Origin: Bernardetia sp. MNP-M8
GTDB lineage: Bacteria > Bacteroidota > Bacteroidia > Cytophagales > Bernardetiaceae
Assembly (NCBI RefSeq): GCF_037126285.1
Contig: NZ_CP147012.1
Location: forward strand, 3,866,676-3,930,675
DNA length: 64,000 nt
Direction: 5' to 3'
Position numbers and translations under genes: made by a program. Of the stretch, positions 45,298 to 54,197 are shown in pieces (position 1 is the stretch's first letter; every line of letters begins with the position of its first letter). Under the pieces are notes generated by a model. The model was not told where the DNA came from, did no database searches, and saw only the letters and a list, made by a program, of their open reading frames with translations.

Positions 45298-46242
45298 ATG
45301 GAAGAATTAGATAATCAACTAGACTTATTACACAAAGGTTATAAAGCCTTATCTTCAAAACTACTTGGATGGTTTGAAACTTTAATTTCAATGTTGCCTA
45401 ATTTTTTCTTGGCAATACTTGTGCTAATTGTATTTTATTTCTTAGCAAAAGCTATTAAGGTGGGTATCAACCGTGCTCTTTCTCGTTGGGTAGACAACAC
45501 AAACATATTAGACCTTGCTACTCAAGTTATCTTTTATGTTATCATGATTGTAGGTACTTTTGTTGCATTGGGAGTTCTGAACCTAGATAAGACAGTTACT
45601 TCTTTACTTGCAGGTGCTGGTGTTATTGGTCTTGCTCTGAGTTTTGCCTTTCAAGATTTGGCTACTAATTTTATTTCAGGGATTTTTATTGCTGTTCAAA
45701 AACCTTTACAAATAGGAGACCTTATTCAGACTAATGATTACATCGGATATGTAAAAAAAATAGGTTTGAGAGCCATTGATATAGAAAATTTTGATGGACA
45801 GTACGTAATTATTCCTTCAAAAGAGGTTTTTCAAAATCCTTTATTAAATTATAATCGACTCAATAATCGTAGAGTAAATGTTCCTGTTGGAGTATCTTAT
45901 GGAGACGATATAGAAGTTGTAGAAAAACTCCTTTATGAAACCATTCGTGATTTAGATATTACAAAGAATGATTTTAGTGATGTACGTATAGATTTTGATG
46001 GTTTTGGAGATAGTTCTGTTAATTTTATTGTTCGATTTTGGATAAATAGATGCGACCAACCTTCTTATCATAAGGCTTATACTAGAGCTGGAATTGCCAT
46101 TAAAAAAGCATTTGATGCCAATGATATTACAATTCCTTTTCCAATTCGTACTTTAGATTTTGGAATAAAAGGAGGTGAAAAACTCAATCAACAGCTTGCC
46201 ATTTTGGAAACATTAGACAAAATAGAAAAGAAAAATCATTAA
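45298..46242 (+). CDS. Mechanosensitive channel of the MscS family
   Basis: A 314-residue inner-membrane channel that opens on membrane tension and releases solutes during hypo-osmotic shock. Three N-terminal helices are present, of which TM3 (VTSLLAGAGVIGLALSFAFQ) has the pore-lining glycine/alanine pattern; then the middle beta domain begins with FQDLATNFISGIFIAVQKPLQIGDLI. The C-terminal alpha-beta part (VNVPVGVSYGDDIEVVEKLL, INRCDQPSYHKAYTRAGIAI, ITIPFPIRTLDF) is of family form. The gene is followed by a clear terminator. Confidence 0.95.
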   Translation: MEELDNQLDLLHKGYKALSSKLLGWFETLISMLPNFFLAILVLIVFYFLAKAIKVGINRALSRWVDNTNILDLATQVIFYVIMIVGTFVALGVLNLDKTVTSLLAGAGVIGLALSFAFQDLATNFISGIFIAVQKPLQIGDLIQTNDYIGYVKKIGLRAIDIENFDGQYVIIPSKEVFQNPLLNYNRLNNRRVNVPVGVSYGDDIEVVEKLLYETIRDLDITKNDFSDVRIDFDGFGDSSVNFIVRFWINRCDQPSYHKAYTRAGIAIKKAFDANDITIPFPIRTLDFGIKGGEKLNQQLAILETLDKIEKKNH

Positions 46243-46298
46243 GTGTTCAGTTTCATAAGTTTTTTTTATGAATTTTGATTATGCTTTTGTACACAAAA

Positions 46299-46331
46299 AA
46301 CGGGTTCAAACATCCTTGCCTGAACCCGTTT
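46299..46331. terminator. Bidirectional terminator between mscS and hisB
   Basis: AACGGGTTCA pairs with TGAACCCGTT around a 13-base loop, preceded by AAAAA and followed by TTAGT. It lies between convergent genes. Confidence 0.75.
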
Positions 46332-46365
46332 AGTAAAATAATAATTCTGTGTATTTGCTTTAATC

Positions 46366-47511
46366 TTATAAAACGCCTTTTGTAGAAGGCAATTCAGACG
46401 AACCTGTATGTGTTTTTGCCATTTTAAGAGCTTTTGCAAAGGCTTTAAAAATTGCTTCAATTTTGTGGTGTTCGTTTGCACCGTCCATTGGTTCAGCTTT
46501 GATATTTATGTTTGATTTTGAGGTATCGCTAAGCGATTTAAAAAAGTGCATAAACATTTCGGTAGGCATATCGCCAATTTTTTCTCGCTTGAAATCTGCA
46601 TCCCAAACCAACCAAGGTCTTCCTCCAAAATCAAGTGCTACCTGTGCCAAAACTTCATCCATTGGTAAACAAAAGCCATAACGCTCAATACCTCGTTTAT
46701 TTCCAAAGGCTTTTAAAAGAGCTTCTCCAAGTGCGAGAGCTGTATCTTCGATAGTGTGATGTTCGTCGATATGTAAATCTCCTTTTGTTTGGATTTTCAA
46801 ATCTACTTCTCCGTGTCTTGCAATTTGTTCTAGCATGTGGTCAAAAAAAGCAATTCCTGTATTTATTTCTGCTTTTCCTGTTCCATCCAAATCTATTTCT
46901 ATGTCGATGTCAGTTTCTTTGGTTGTGCGTTTTACCTTTCCGATTCTAGAACCAAATTTAGATTGTGGTGTAGAAAGAAAATCTTTGATTTCTGTCCAAT
47001 CATCACTTACCAAGACACAAATAGAAGCCAGTTCAGGATTTTTTAAACTAATTGCTTTGTCATTTTCTGCAATCAAAATTCCTTTACAACCTAAGTTTTT
47101 AGCTAATTGTATATCACTAAATCTGTCTCCAATAACAAAAGAGTTTTGAATATCAAAGTCAGGGTTGTTTAAATAGTGTTTTACTAATCCAATTTCAGGT
47201 TTACGGTTTGGTGATTTTTCGTGAGGAAATGTTTTGTCAATCAAAATTTCATCAAAAATGATTCCTTCATTTTCTAAGATATTGAGCATTTTATTGTGTG
47301 CAGGATGAAAAGTATGTTCTGGAAAACTTACTGTTCCTAAGCCATCTTGATTAGTTACCATTACCAATTCATATTCTTTGCTGGCTGCAAGTTCATATAA
47401 ATTTCTCAAAACGGCTGGTAAAAACTCTAATTTATCTAGTGAGTCGATTTGTTCGTCGGCTGGTTCTTTTATGATTGTTCCGTCACGATCAATGAAAAGT
47501 ATTTTTTTCAT
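46366..47511 (-). CDS. hisB: Bifunctional histidinol-phosphatase/imidazoleglycerol-phosphate dehydratase
   Basis: Catalyses steps 6 and 8 of histidine synthesis in one 381-residue chain. The N-terminal HAD-type phosphatase has the nucleophile motif FIDRDGT (D8, D10), TNQDGLGT and [15 protein letters not shown]. The C-terminal dehydratase from ~residue 190 has the metal-binding repeats [30 protein letters not shown] and [18 protein letters not shown]. No other his gene is adjacent, so this gene has been separated from, or never belonged to, a his operon in this genome. The fused form is typical of Bacteroidota and enterobacteria. Confidence 0.96.
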   Translation of the reverse strand: MKKILFIDRDGTIIKEPADEQIDSLDKLEFLPAVLRNLYELAASKEYELVMVTNQDGLGTVSFPEHTFHPAHNKMLNILENEGIIFDEILIDKTFPHEKSPNRKPEIGLVKHYLNNPDFDIQNSFVIGDRFSDIQLAKNLGCKGILIAENDKAISLKNPELASICVLVSDDWTEIKDFLSTPQSKFGSRIGKVKRTTKETDIDIEIDLDGTGKAEINTGIAFFDHMLEQIARHGEVDLKIQTKGDLHIDEHHTIEDTALALGEALLKAFGNKRGIERYGFCLPMDEVLAQVALDFGGRPWLVWDADFKREKIGDMPTEMFMHFFKSLSDTSKSNINIKAEPMDGANEHHKIEAIFKAFAKALKMAKTHTGSSELPSTKGVL

Positions 47512-47592
47512 GGTTTTTCTTTGTGTTATTACTCAAACAATTTAGTGTATGGTAGGAATTTTTTAAAATAGAATATAGCTTTCCTTTATTGG

Positions 47593-47613
47593 ACAGGGTT
47601 TCAACCCTGTTTT
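47593..47613. repeat. Family A palindrome
   Basis: GACAGGGTTTCAACCCTGTTT, with the core ACAGGGTT/AACCCTGT perfect, in the upstream region of the imelysin gene. Confidence 0.7.
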
Positions 47614-47675
47614 GGATTTTTACAAAAATAACAGAATTTTTCCACAAAATTGTTTAGACTTATTCTAAATAATTC

Positions 47676-47706
47676 TTGTTTTTTTAAAAATAGAATTATA
47701 CATTTG
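47676..47706 (+). promoter_or_regulatory. Promoter for the imelysin gene
   Basis: TTG at 47676-47678 and TACATTTG at 47699-47706 are separated by 20 bases, as in the gyrB and rplS promoters. The leader to the ATG at 47783 is about 70 bases. Confidence 0.62.
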
Positions 47707-47782
47707 CAACTCTATTGAGAATTAGTCTAAATAAGTATAGTGATTTAGTTCTTATCATTTTATTAAAAAAATATTCATAGCC

Positions 47783-48979
47783 ATGAAAAAATCAACAACC
47801 TCTTTTCTCTTACTTTTAGTTTTACTTTGTAGCACTTTTTTAGTTTCTTCTTGTAAAGATGATGAAGATGAAGAGCAGGATTCAGAATTAAAATTAGATG
47901 AAAATCAAGTAAATAGTTTTCTTTCTAATTATTCAAATATTGTTTATGCTTCTTATGAAGATAGTTATAATACAGCAAAATTATTAGATGATGCCATTAA
48001 AGCATTTACTCAAAGTCCTTCTCAAGCTACTTTAGAGGCAGCAAAAACAGCTTGGATAGCAGCAAGAGAGCCTTATGGACAAACAGAATCTTATCGTTTT
48101 TATGGTGGTCCAATTGATGGTGATGAAGGTGTAGAAGGTTTTATCAATGCTTGGCCTCTTGATGAATCGTATATTGATTATGTAGAAGGTAACGCAACAA
48201 CAGGAATAATCAATAATCCAACAGATTTTCCTACTATTGATAAGCAAACTTTGATGGATGCAAACGAACAAGATGGAGAAACAAACATCAGTACAGGATA
48301 CCACGCTATTGAATTTTTGCTTTGGGGACAAGATGTTACTTTAGGTGCAGGTGGTGGAGACCGTGCTTTCACAGATTATACAACAGCAGAAAATGCAGAG
48401 CGTAGAAAAACATATCTTTTGACTGCTTCTAGTCTTCTTTTAGACCATTTACAAACTGTTTTGAATGAGTGGACTCCTAATACAGCAGGAAATTACAGAG
48501 CTTCTTTTGAAAATAGTTCGAATCCAAAATCTCGTTTATTAGACGTTTTGGTAGGAATTTCTTCGCTTAGTAAAGGTGAGCTTGCAGGAGAGCGTATTTT
48601 TGTAGCTTTAGATGAGCCAGATAGAGAAAATGAGCATTCTTGTTTTAGCGACAATACAGATAGAGATGTTGTAAATAATGCGCTTGCTGTTGATAATGTG
48701 TATTTTGGTAGATACAAAAGAACAGATGGATCAACTATTTCAGGAACAAGTATTTCAGATATTTTTGAGCTTGCCGATACAGAAAAAACAGCCGCTTTAG
48801 ATGCCAAAATGAACGAAACAATAGTAAATGTAAATGCCATTCAGAATCCATTTGAAACTGAAATGGTAGAAGCAGACGGACGTGCAAGACTTCAAGCATG
48901 TGTTACTTCTCTAACAGAACAAGCTGACATGATTTTAGAACTTGCTTCTTTGTATGGAATTAATATCGTTTTAGAATAA
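47783..48979 (+). CDS. Imelysin-family lipoprotein (iron-regulated, M75)
   Basis: A 398-residue lipoprotein with a lipobox LCSTFLVSSC (Cys24), followed by an acidic linker DDEDEEQDSELKLDE. The imelysin-type two four-helix-bundle fold is indicated by YASYEDSYNTAKLLDDAIKAF, WIAAREPYGQTESYRFYGGP and the hallmark GYHAIEFLLWGQD (GxHxxE, residues 172-177). Relatives (EfeO/IrpA class) bind or handle iron in the periplasm or at the cell surface; protease activity is doubtful. The next gene, a di-heme peroxidase-like protein, is the usual partner in Bacteroidota, separated here by repeats. Confidence 0.93.
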   Translation: MKKSTTSFLLLLVLLCSTFLVSSCKDDEDEEQDSELKLDENQVNSFLSNYSNIVYASYEDSYNTAKLLDDAIKAFTQSPSQATLEAAKTAWIAAREPYGQTESYRFYGGPIDGDEGVEGFINAWPLDESYIDYVEGNATTGIINNPTDFPTIDKQTLMDANEQDGETNISTGYHAIEFLLWGQDVTLGAGGGDRAFTDYTTAENAERRKTYLLTASSLLLDHLQTVLNEWTPNTAGNYRASFENSSNPKSRLLDVLVGISSLSKGELAGERIFVALDEPDRENEHSCFSDNTDRDVVNNALAVDNVYFGRYKRTDGSTISGTSISDIFELADTEKTAALDAKMNETIVNVNAIQNPFETEMVEADGRARLQACVTSLTEQADMILELASLYGINIVLE

Positions 48980-49040
48980 TCATTTTAATTATTAGGAATA
49001 TAAAATGAATAAATTTACACTTTGAAAAATTCACTTAATA

Positions 49041-49060
49041 AACAGGGTTAAAACCCTGTT
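49041..49060. repeat. Family A palindrome, perfect copy
   Basis: AACAGGGTTAAAACCCTGTT, identical to the core at 42192-42211, is followed by CAATT. It is in inverse orientation to the copy at 49132, with which it could pair. Confidence 0.75.
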
Positions 49061-49131
49061 CAATTAAAAAACTACCTTTTGTGATTTTTTACAAAGATGT
49101 GTTTTCAAAAATAGACTATGAATTATAAATT

Positions 49132-49155
49132 GTACAGGGTTTTAACCCTGTTTTT
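49132..49155. repeat. Family A palindrome with linker remnant
   Basis: TACAGGGTTTTAACCCTGTTTTTA preceded by GAATTATAAATTG, part of the composite linker. Family B is absent here, so this is a partial copy of the composite. Confidence 0.7.
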
Positions 49156-49188
49156 ATAGATAGCTTCTGATACTTTTGTAATCAATTT

Positions 49189-49221
49189 AAACCCTAAGAG
49201 TCTTCAAGACGCTTAGGGTTT
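49189..49221. repeat. Family C palindrome
   Basis: AAACCCTAAGAGTCTT and its complement-like arm (AAGACGCTTAGGGTTT), 33 bases, one mismatched pair. The arms differ from the 23231 copy at matching positions, so pairing is conserved while sequence changed. It is 35 bases upstream of the di-heme gene. Confidence 0.75.
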
Positions 49222-49255
49222 GTGAGTAAAAATCTCAATCTAATTTTATAAAAAT

Positions 49256-50644
49256 ATGCGTTCTTACTTATTACTTTCTCTATCTTTTATTTTACTTTTT
49301 TCTTCTTGTAAAAATGAAGAAACCGAACCTCTTTTTGAAGAAAACGAAATTTATGCAGGAGGAAATGCTACTACTTTTGACCAATCTCAAAATGCTTTTG
49401 GACATGCTGCAAACAAACTTACAACTGAAGAAAATGGAAAATTTGTTACAGGAAATTCGTTTTTTAAAGCAAATTGGGTAGCTGCTCCTTCTTCTACGAT
49501 CGGGCTTGATGGTTTGGGTGGTTTCTTTAGCGCACGCTCTTGTTCGGGTTGTCATGCCTTTGATGGACGTGGAAATTTACCTCAAAATCAAGGTGATGAT
49601 ATTGTTGCCTTAGTGATAAAATTGAGTGTCAGAAATGGAGTAACGTATGAAAATGAGCCAACTTATGGTGGACAGTTATCTAGTCAGGCTATTTTTGGAA
49701 TGGAAGCAGAAGGAAATATTTCTATTTCACACCAAACTATTACTGGAAGTTTTGCAGATGGAACAAGTTATACTTTAGAGAAACCTATTTATAATTTCGA
49801 AAGAATGAATTATGGAAATGTTCACCCAAATGTAGTTGTTTCTCCTCGTCTTGCACCACATATTGCAGGTTTAGGACTTTTAGAAGCTGTTTCAGAACAA
49901 ACTCTTCTTTCTTTTGCTGATGAAAATGATGCAAATAATGATGGAATTTCTGGGAAACCAAACTATGTTTTGGAAGCTGAAACAGGACAAATAAAAATCG
50001 GTCGTTTTGGTTTGAAATCAAATCAAGTTTCTTTAAGAGAGCAAGTAGCTGGAGCATTTAATGGAGATATGGGAATTACGTCTTCTATTCACCCAATAGA
50101 AAACTGTACGGATGCACAACAAAATTGTAAAGAGGCCATTTCGGGAAGTACAGATGAAGAAATGGAAATTAGTGAATCAAAACTAGCAAAAGTAGTTTTG
50201 TATTGCCAGACACTTGCTGTTCCTGCTCGTCGTGATGCTGATAATGAACAAGTTTTGAGAGGGAAACAGATTTTTTCCAATCTAAATTGTAACAAATGTC
50301 ATATTCCAAAAATGAAAACAGATTTTCATGAAATTCAAGCTCTTTCTAATCAAACCATTTATCCTTATACAGATTTGCTTTTACACGATATGGGAGATGA
50401 GTTAGCAGATAATCGTCCAGATTTTGAGGCAAATGGAAACGAATGGCGAACAGCTCCTTTGTGGGGTTTGGGAATGGTTCAGCGTGTAAATCCACGAGCT
50501 ACTTTTATGCATGATGGACGAGCTAACACAATAGAAGAAGCAATTTTATGGCATAATGGAGAAGCAAAAAACAGTCAAGAAGCCTATAAAAGTTTATCAA
50601 AAAATGAAAGAACTGATTTACTCGCTTTTTTGAATTCTTTATGA
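49256..50644 (+). CDS. Di-heme oxidoreductase/peroxidase-like lipoprotein (DUF1111 type)
   Basis: A 462-residue exported protein with a lipobox LLFSSC (Cys17). It carries two c-type haem motifs, CSGCH (residues 96-100) and CNKCH (345-349), and has the order of domains of the DUF1111 thiol-oxidoreductase/peroxidase-like family, with HIAGLGLLEAV (split), RFGLKSNQVSLREQVAGAFNGDMG and MHDGRANTIEEAILWHNGEA near the C-terminus. It is the common downstream partner of imelysin genes, and the pair is thought to take part in iron uptake. 277 bases containing three palindromes separate the genes. Confidence 0.93.
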   Translation: MRSYLLLSLSFILLFSSCKNEETEPLFEENEIYAGGNATTFDQSQNAFGHAANKLTTEENGKFVTGNSFFKANWVAAPSSTIGLDGLGGFFSARSCSGCHAFDGRGNLPQNQGDDIVALVIKLSVRNGVTYENEPTYGGQLSSQAIFGMEAEGNISISHQTITGSFADGTSYTLEKPIYNFERMNYGNVHPNVVVSPRLAPHIAGLGLLEAVSEQTLLSFADENDANNDGISGKPNYVLEAETGQIKIGRFGLKSNQVSLREQVAGAFNGDMGITSSIHPIENCTDAQQNCKEAISGSTDEEMEISESKLAKVVLYCQTLAVPARRDADNEQVLRGKQIFSNLNCNKCHIPKMKTDFHEIQALSNQTIYPYTDLLLHDMGDELADNRPDFEANGNEWRTAPLWGLGMVQRVNPRATFMHDGRANTIEEAILWHNGEAKNSQEAYKSLSKNERTDLLAFLNSL

Positions 50645-50666
50645 TTTAATTTGTCTTTTATTCTAA

Positions 50667-50708
50667 AAACTTTGTCAGAGTTTGTTTTGTCAAACTCTGA
50701 CAAAGTTT
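50667..50708. terminator. Bidirectional hairpin between convergent genes
   Basis: AACTTTGTCAGAGTTTG pairs perfectly with CAAACTCTGACAAAGTT around a TTTTGT loop. It may be a terminator or another palindromic repeat; there is no long U tract on either side. Confidence 0.65.
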
Positions 50709-50737
50709 AAATAAGTCTAATAAAACTATAAACTAGT

Positions 50738-52609
50738 CTATTTTTTCAATGATTCAGCCGTTTTGACAAGGCGAATAAATTCTCCTTTGTACCCTTCTTC
50801 GTCATTAGTTTTTGCGTTGGGAGCATTTTCCAAAATCCATTTATACAAATCAGAATCTTTTTCTTTTTTGTATTTCGAATCAGTCAGAATCATTCCAAAC
50901 ATCGCAACAGCATTTGTCCAAACAAAATTTTCAGAGTTATCTGTTTTAATTTCATTCATAATAACTTCTTCAAATTTTACACTTTTATCTCCGTCAGGTT
51001 CTTTGTAACGAAACTTTACAGTCATCAGTTCTTGACTTCCTGCTGCCTCCGAAACTTCTGAAGTTTGGTATTTTAAGTTCTGTTCTTTTCCGTCTGTTTT
51101 AGGCAGAAAATCAGATTTTACACCAACAGGAATAATTTCATAAAGAGCTGTTACTGTATGACCTACGCCTATTTCTCCAGCATCTTTTGTGTCGTCGTCG
51201 AAGTCTTCTTCATTCAAAAGACGATTTTCATAACCCACCAAACGGTACGCAGCTACATAATTTGGGTTAAATTCAATTTGAATCTTGACATCTTTAGCCA
51301 GTGTAAAAAGTGTTCCTGAAAATTCGGTAACAAGCATCTTTCTAGCTTCTTGAAAGTCATCAATGTAGCCATAATTTCCGTTTCCTTTATCTGCTAATGT
51401 TTCAAGTTTTGAATCTTTGTAATTTCCCATTCCAAAACCCAAACAAGTCAGAAAAACACCACTTTCACGCTCTTTTTCTATCAATCTTTGCATATCGCCA
51501 TCAGAAGAAGCTCCTACATTAAAATCACCATCAGTACACAAAATGACACGATTTGTCCCATCCTTGATAAAATTCTCCTTCGCAATTTTGTAAGCTAATT
51601 CTATTCCCTGTCCTCCTGCTGTACTTCCTCCAGCACTAAGTTGGTCTAAGGCTGCAATAATTTCTTGTTTTTTAGTTCCAGAAGTAGAAGGCAAAACTAC
51701 ACCTGCTGCACCTGCATAAACTACAATGGCTACTCTGTCATTTTCTCGTAATTCTTTTACCAGTTCTGTAAGTCCTTTTTTGAGCAAAGGCAATTTATTT
51801 GCAGAACTCATAGAACCCGAAACATCAAGCAGAAAAACAATATTACTATTTGGTAAATTATCTTTTTTGATTTTTTTTGCTTGTAAGCCTACCAAAACAA
51901 GTTTGTGGTCTTCATTCCAAGCACAATTTCCATATTCTGTCGTAACTCCAAAAGGATGTTCATTTGTAGGTTCTTGATAGTCATAATTGAAATAATTTAT
52001 CATTTCTTCTACTCTAACGGCATCTTGTGGAGGCATTTGTCCATCATTCAAAAAACGACGTACATTAGAATAAGAAGCCTTATCTACATCAATCGAAAAT
52101 GTAGAAAGTGGATTTTGAGAAACAGAACTAAATCCGTTTTCTTCTTTTGATGAATAACTTTCAGTAGTAGGTTCTTGATAAGAAGAATTAGAATAACTGT
52201 ATGAATAATTTGAACTTGTGCTACTACTGCTATGTTTATTTTTTTTACGTCTCTTTCTTCCTCCAGACCTTCCAGAATAACCTGTAACTACGACTTCTTC
52301 CAGTCCTGCATCTTCTACTAGAGTTACATCAATGACAGATTTTTGTCCAATCCTAATTTCTTGTGTTTGAAATCCAACAAAACTAAAAACCAAAACATCA
52401 CTTCCTTCAGGAACAGTAATAGAATATTTTCCTTCCATGTCACTTTGCGTTCCATGTTGTGTTCCTTTTATTTGAACCGTTGCACCAGGTAAAGCACCAT
52501 CAGCACTTGTAACTGTTCCTGTGATAGTGCGCTGCGAAAAAGCAATATCTGAAATAAAATAGCTTCCCAAAAATAAGAGAATTGTAAATACGTACTTGTA
52601 CATCTTCAT
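50738..52609 (-). CDS. CarboxypepD_reg/von Willebrand factor A protein
   Basis: A 623-residue exported protein. After a signal segment (YVFTILLFLGSYFISDIAFS) there is a CarboxypepD_reg-like beta domain (residues ~26-110, RTITGTVTSADGALPGATVQ, with a VVVTGYSGRSGGR end as in TonB-dependent receptors), a basic then Ser/Tyr-rich linker (GRKRRKKNKHSSSSTSSNYS), a YfbK-like N-terminal region (FSIDVDKASYSNVRRFL), and a vWA domain with the MIDAS site DVSGSM (D262) and CTDGDF. It ends with a DUF3520-like C-terminus (TKDAGEIGVGHTVTALYEI). vWA proteins bind ligands through a metal; the specific partner is unknown. Upstream starts M1 and M3 are both possible. Confidence 0.9.
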   Translation of the reverse strand: MKMYKYVFTILLFLGSYFISDIAFSQRTITGTVTSADGALPGATVQIKGTQHGTQSDMEGKYSITVPEGSDVLVFSFVGFQTQEIRIGQKSVIDVTLVEDAGLEEVVVTGYSGRSGGRKRRKKNKHSSSSTSSNYSYSYSNSSYQEPTTESYSSKEENGFSSVSQNPLSTFSIDVDKASYSNVRRFLNDGQMPPQDAVRVEEMINYFNYDYQEPTNEHPFGVTTEYGNCAWNEDHKLVLVGLQAKKIKKDNLPNSNIVFLLDVSGSMSSANKLPLLKKGLTELVKELRENDRVAIVVYAGAAGVVLPSTSGTKKQEIIAALDQLSAGGSTAGGQGIELAYKIAKENFIKDGTNRVILCTDGDFNVGASSDGDMQRLIEKERESGVFLTCLGFGMGNYKDSKLETLADKGNGNYGYIDDFQEARKMLVTEFSGTLFTLAKDVKIQIEFNPNYVAAYRLVGYENRLLNEEDFDDDTKDAGEIGVGHTVTALYEIIPVGVKSDFLPKTDGKEQNLKYQTSEVSEAAGSQELMTVKFRYKEPDGDKSVKFEEVIMNEIKTDNSENFVWTNAVAMFGMILTDSKYKKEKDSDLYKWILENAPNAKTNDEEGYKGEFIRLVKTAESLKK

Positions 52610-52889
52610 AATAAAAATAAATTAGTGAGTAAAAATGATTTTTTATAAAATTATATTTTGTAGAAAGGGTAATTTTTGATGTGATTCTTTCCCTATTCGT
52701 AAAAAAACTTAAAAACGTTGCAAAGTAATTATAAAGAATCTTGTGAGTAGGATTGTAAAACCTTTAGAAATGGCTAATTTTGTTTTATAAAATAATATTA
52801 ATTAGCTCTTCATTTTGATTATAGATGCTACTTTGCTGATTAATCCATAAAAATAGTTTACATTTTAAAATAGTCCTTCATAAAAAGAT

Positions 52890-53873
52890 ATGAGTCAAAA
52901 AACAACTTTACGCCAATTTTTGAAAGATAATGAAGCAAATCTTCCTGCTCCACTTTCTGAATTAGACCATTTATTACATTCGATTGCTCGTACAGCAAAA
53001 ACTGTTCATAGCCATGTTTCTCGTGCTGCCATCACAGATTTGTATGGAACAGCAGGTTCTAGTAACGTACAAGGCGAAGAACAGCAAAAATTGGATGTTC
53101 TTGCAAACACCCTTTTTATTACTACATTTAGAGAAAGTAATCTGGTTTGTGTAGTGGGTTCGGAAGAAGAAGAAGAAATTATTTTGACCGATAATAATGA
53201 TGCTGAATATGTTGTGGCAATGGATCCCTTAGACGGCTCGTCAAATATTGATGTAAATGTTTCTATTGGAACTATTTTTTCGGTCTTTAAGCGCAAATCT
53301 CCAAAAGGAACAAAGCCAAAAGTAGAAGATGTTTTGCAAAAAGGAACTGAACAGCTTATTGGTGGCTATGTATTGTATGGAACAGCTACAGCTTTAGTTT
53401 TTACAACAGGAAATGGCGTTCATATTTTTACCTACGACCCAAAAGGAGGCGAGTTTTTGCTTACTCACAACAATTTAACTATTCCTAAAGACAGTAAAAC
53501 CTATTCTTGTAATGAAGGAGGTTTTTTAGGTTTTACGGAAGGTGTAAAAAAATACATTGATTTTTGCAAAGAAGGTGGAGAATACAAAGCTCGTTACATC
53601 GGTTCTTTGGTAGCAGATTTTCATAGAAATATGCTAAAAGGCGGTATTTTTATCTATCCAAGTACAGAAAAAACACCAAAAGGAAAATTAAGATTGTTGT
53701 ATGAATGTAATCCATTAGCTTTTATTGCCGAACAAGCAGGTGGAAAAGCGTATGATGGACGTGTGCGTATAATGGATATTGAGCCAGATTCTTTACATCA
53801 ACGAACTACCTATTATGTGGGTTCTGCAAATATGGTCGATAAGGCTTTGGAGCTTATTGAGGCGAATGAGTAA
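52890..53873 (+). CDS. fbp: Class 1 fructose-1,6-bisphosphatase
   Basis: Gluconeogenic enzyme that removes the 1-phosphate from fructose-1,6-bisphosphate using Mg2+. At 327 residues it is of usual size. The metal site is built from SEEEEEI (glutamates near residues 92-96) and MDPLDGSSNIDVNVSIGTIFS, and the substrate loop is in YIGSLVADFHRNMLKGGIFIYP, GKLRLLYECNPLAFIAEQAGG. It is a single gene, with a hairpin terminator 60 bases past the stop. Confidence 0.97.
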   Translation: MSQKTTLRQFLKDNEANLPAPLSELDHLLHSIARTAKTVHSHVSRAAITDLYGTAGSSNVQGEEQQKLDVLANTLFITTFRESNLVCVVGSEEEEEIILTDNNDAEYVVAMDPLDGSSNIDVNVSIGTIFSVFKRKSPKGTKPKVEDVLQKGTEQLIGGYVLYGTATALVFTTGNGVHIFTYDPKGGEFLLTHNNLTIPKDSKTYSCNEGGFLGFTEGVKKYIDFCKEGGEYKARYIGSLVADFHRNMLKGGIFIYPSTEKTPKGKLRLLYECNPLAFIAEQAGGKAYDGRVRIMDIEPDSLHQRTTYYVGSANMVDKALELIEANE

Positions 53874-54197
53874 TTAAGTTATTTTGTAGGTTAAAGGTTT
53901 GCCTTTAAGTAGATTTAAAAGTCAGTTTTTTAAAATGCTATGAATACTATTTTGTGTTCATAGCATTTTTTATGTCTTGCCATTTTATTTTAAAAGTCAG
54001 TTTTAGAAAATATTTGTCGTCTTTAAATCGATAACTGACGTAAAGTATAAAATAGTCAGATGCAATTTGTATCTAAAAGGCTTATTTTTTCTTGTTGCTG
54101 CTTGGGTTCTCACAGATAACAGTAGGAAAAATATAACATATTCAAAAAAAATACGTATTTTTCTAAAATAAGGAATTACCAAATACCTACCTTACTT
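53874..54197. other. Intergenic region downstream of fbp
   Basis: 324 bases. It includes the terminator (53932-53970) and a small direct repeat TAAAAGTCAGTTTT (near 53917 and 53989). The rest is AT-rich upstream sequence for the DUF2339 gene; no frame is seen. Confidence 0.55.
53932..53970 (+). terminator. fbp terminator
   Basis: AAAATGCTATGAA pairs with TTCATAGCATTTT around a short loop (TACTATTTTGTG-type), followed by TTTTT. Confidence 0.82.

Noticed and set aside
48032-48840. Overlapping minus-strand frames within the imelysin gene
   Set aside because: They are antisense shadows of a clear imelysin gene and have no domain or ribosome-binding context.
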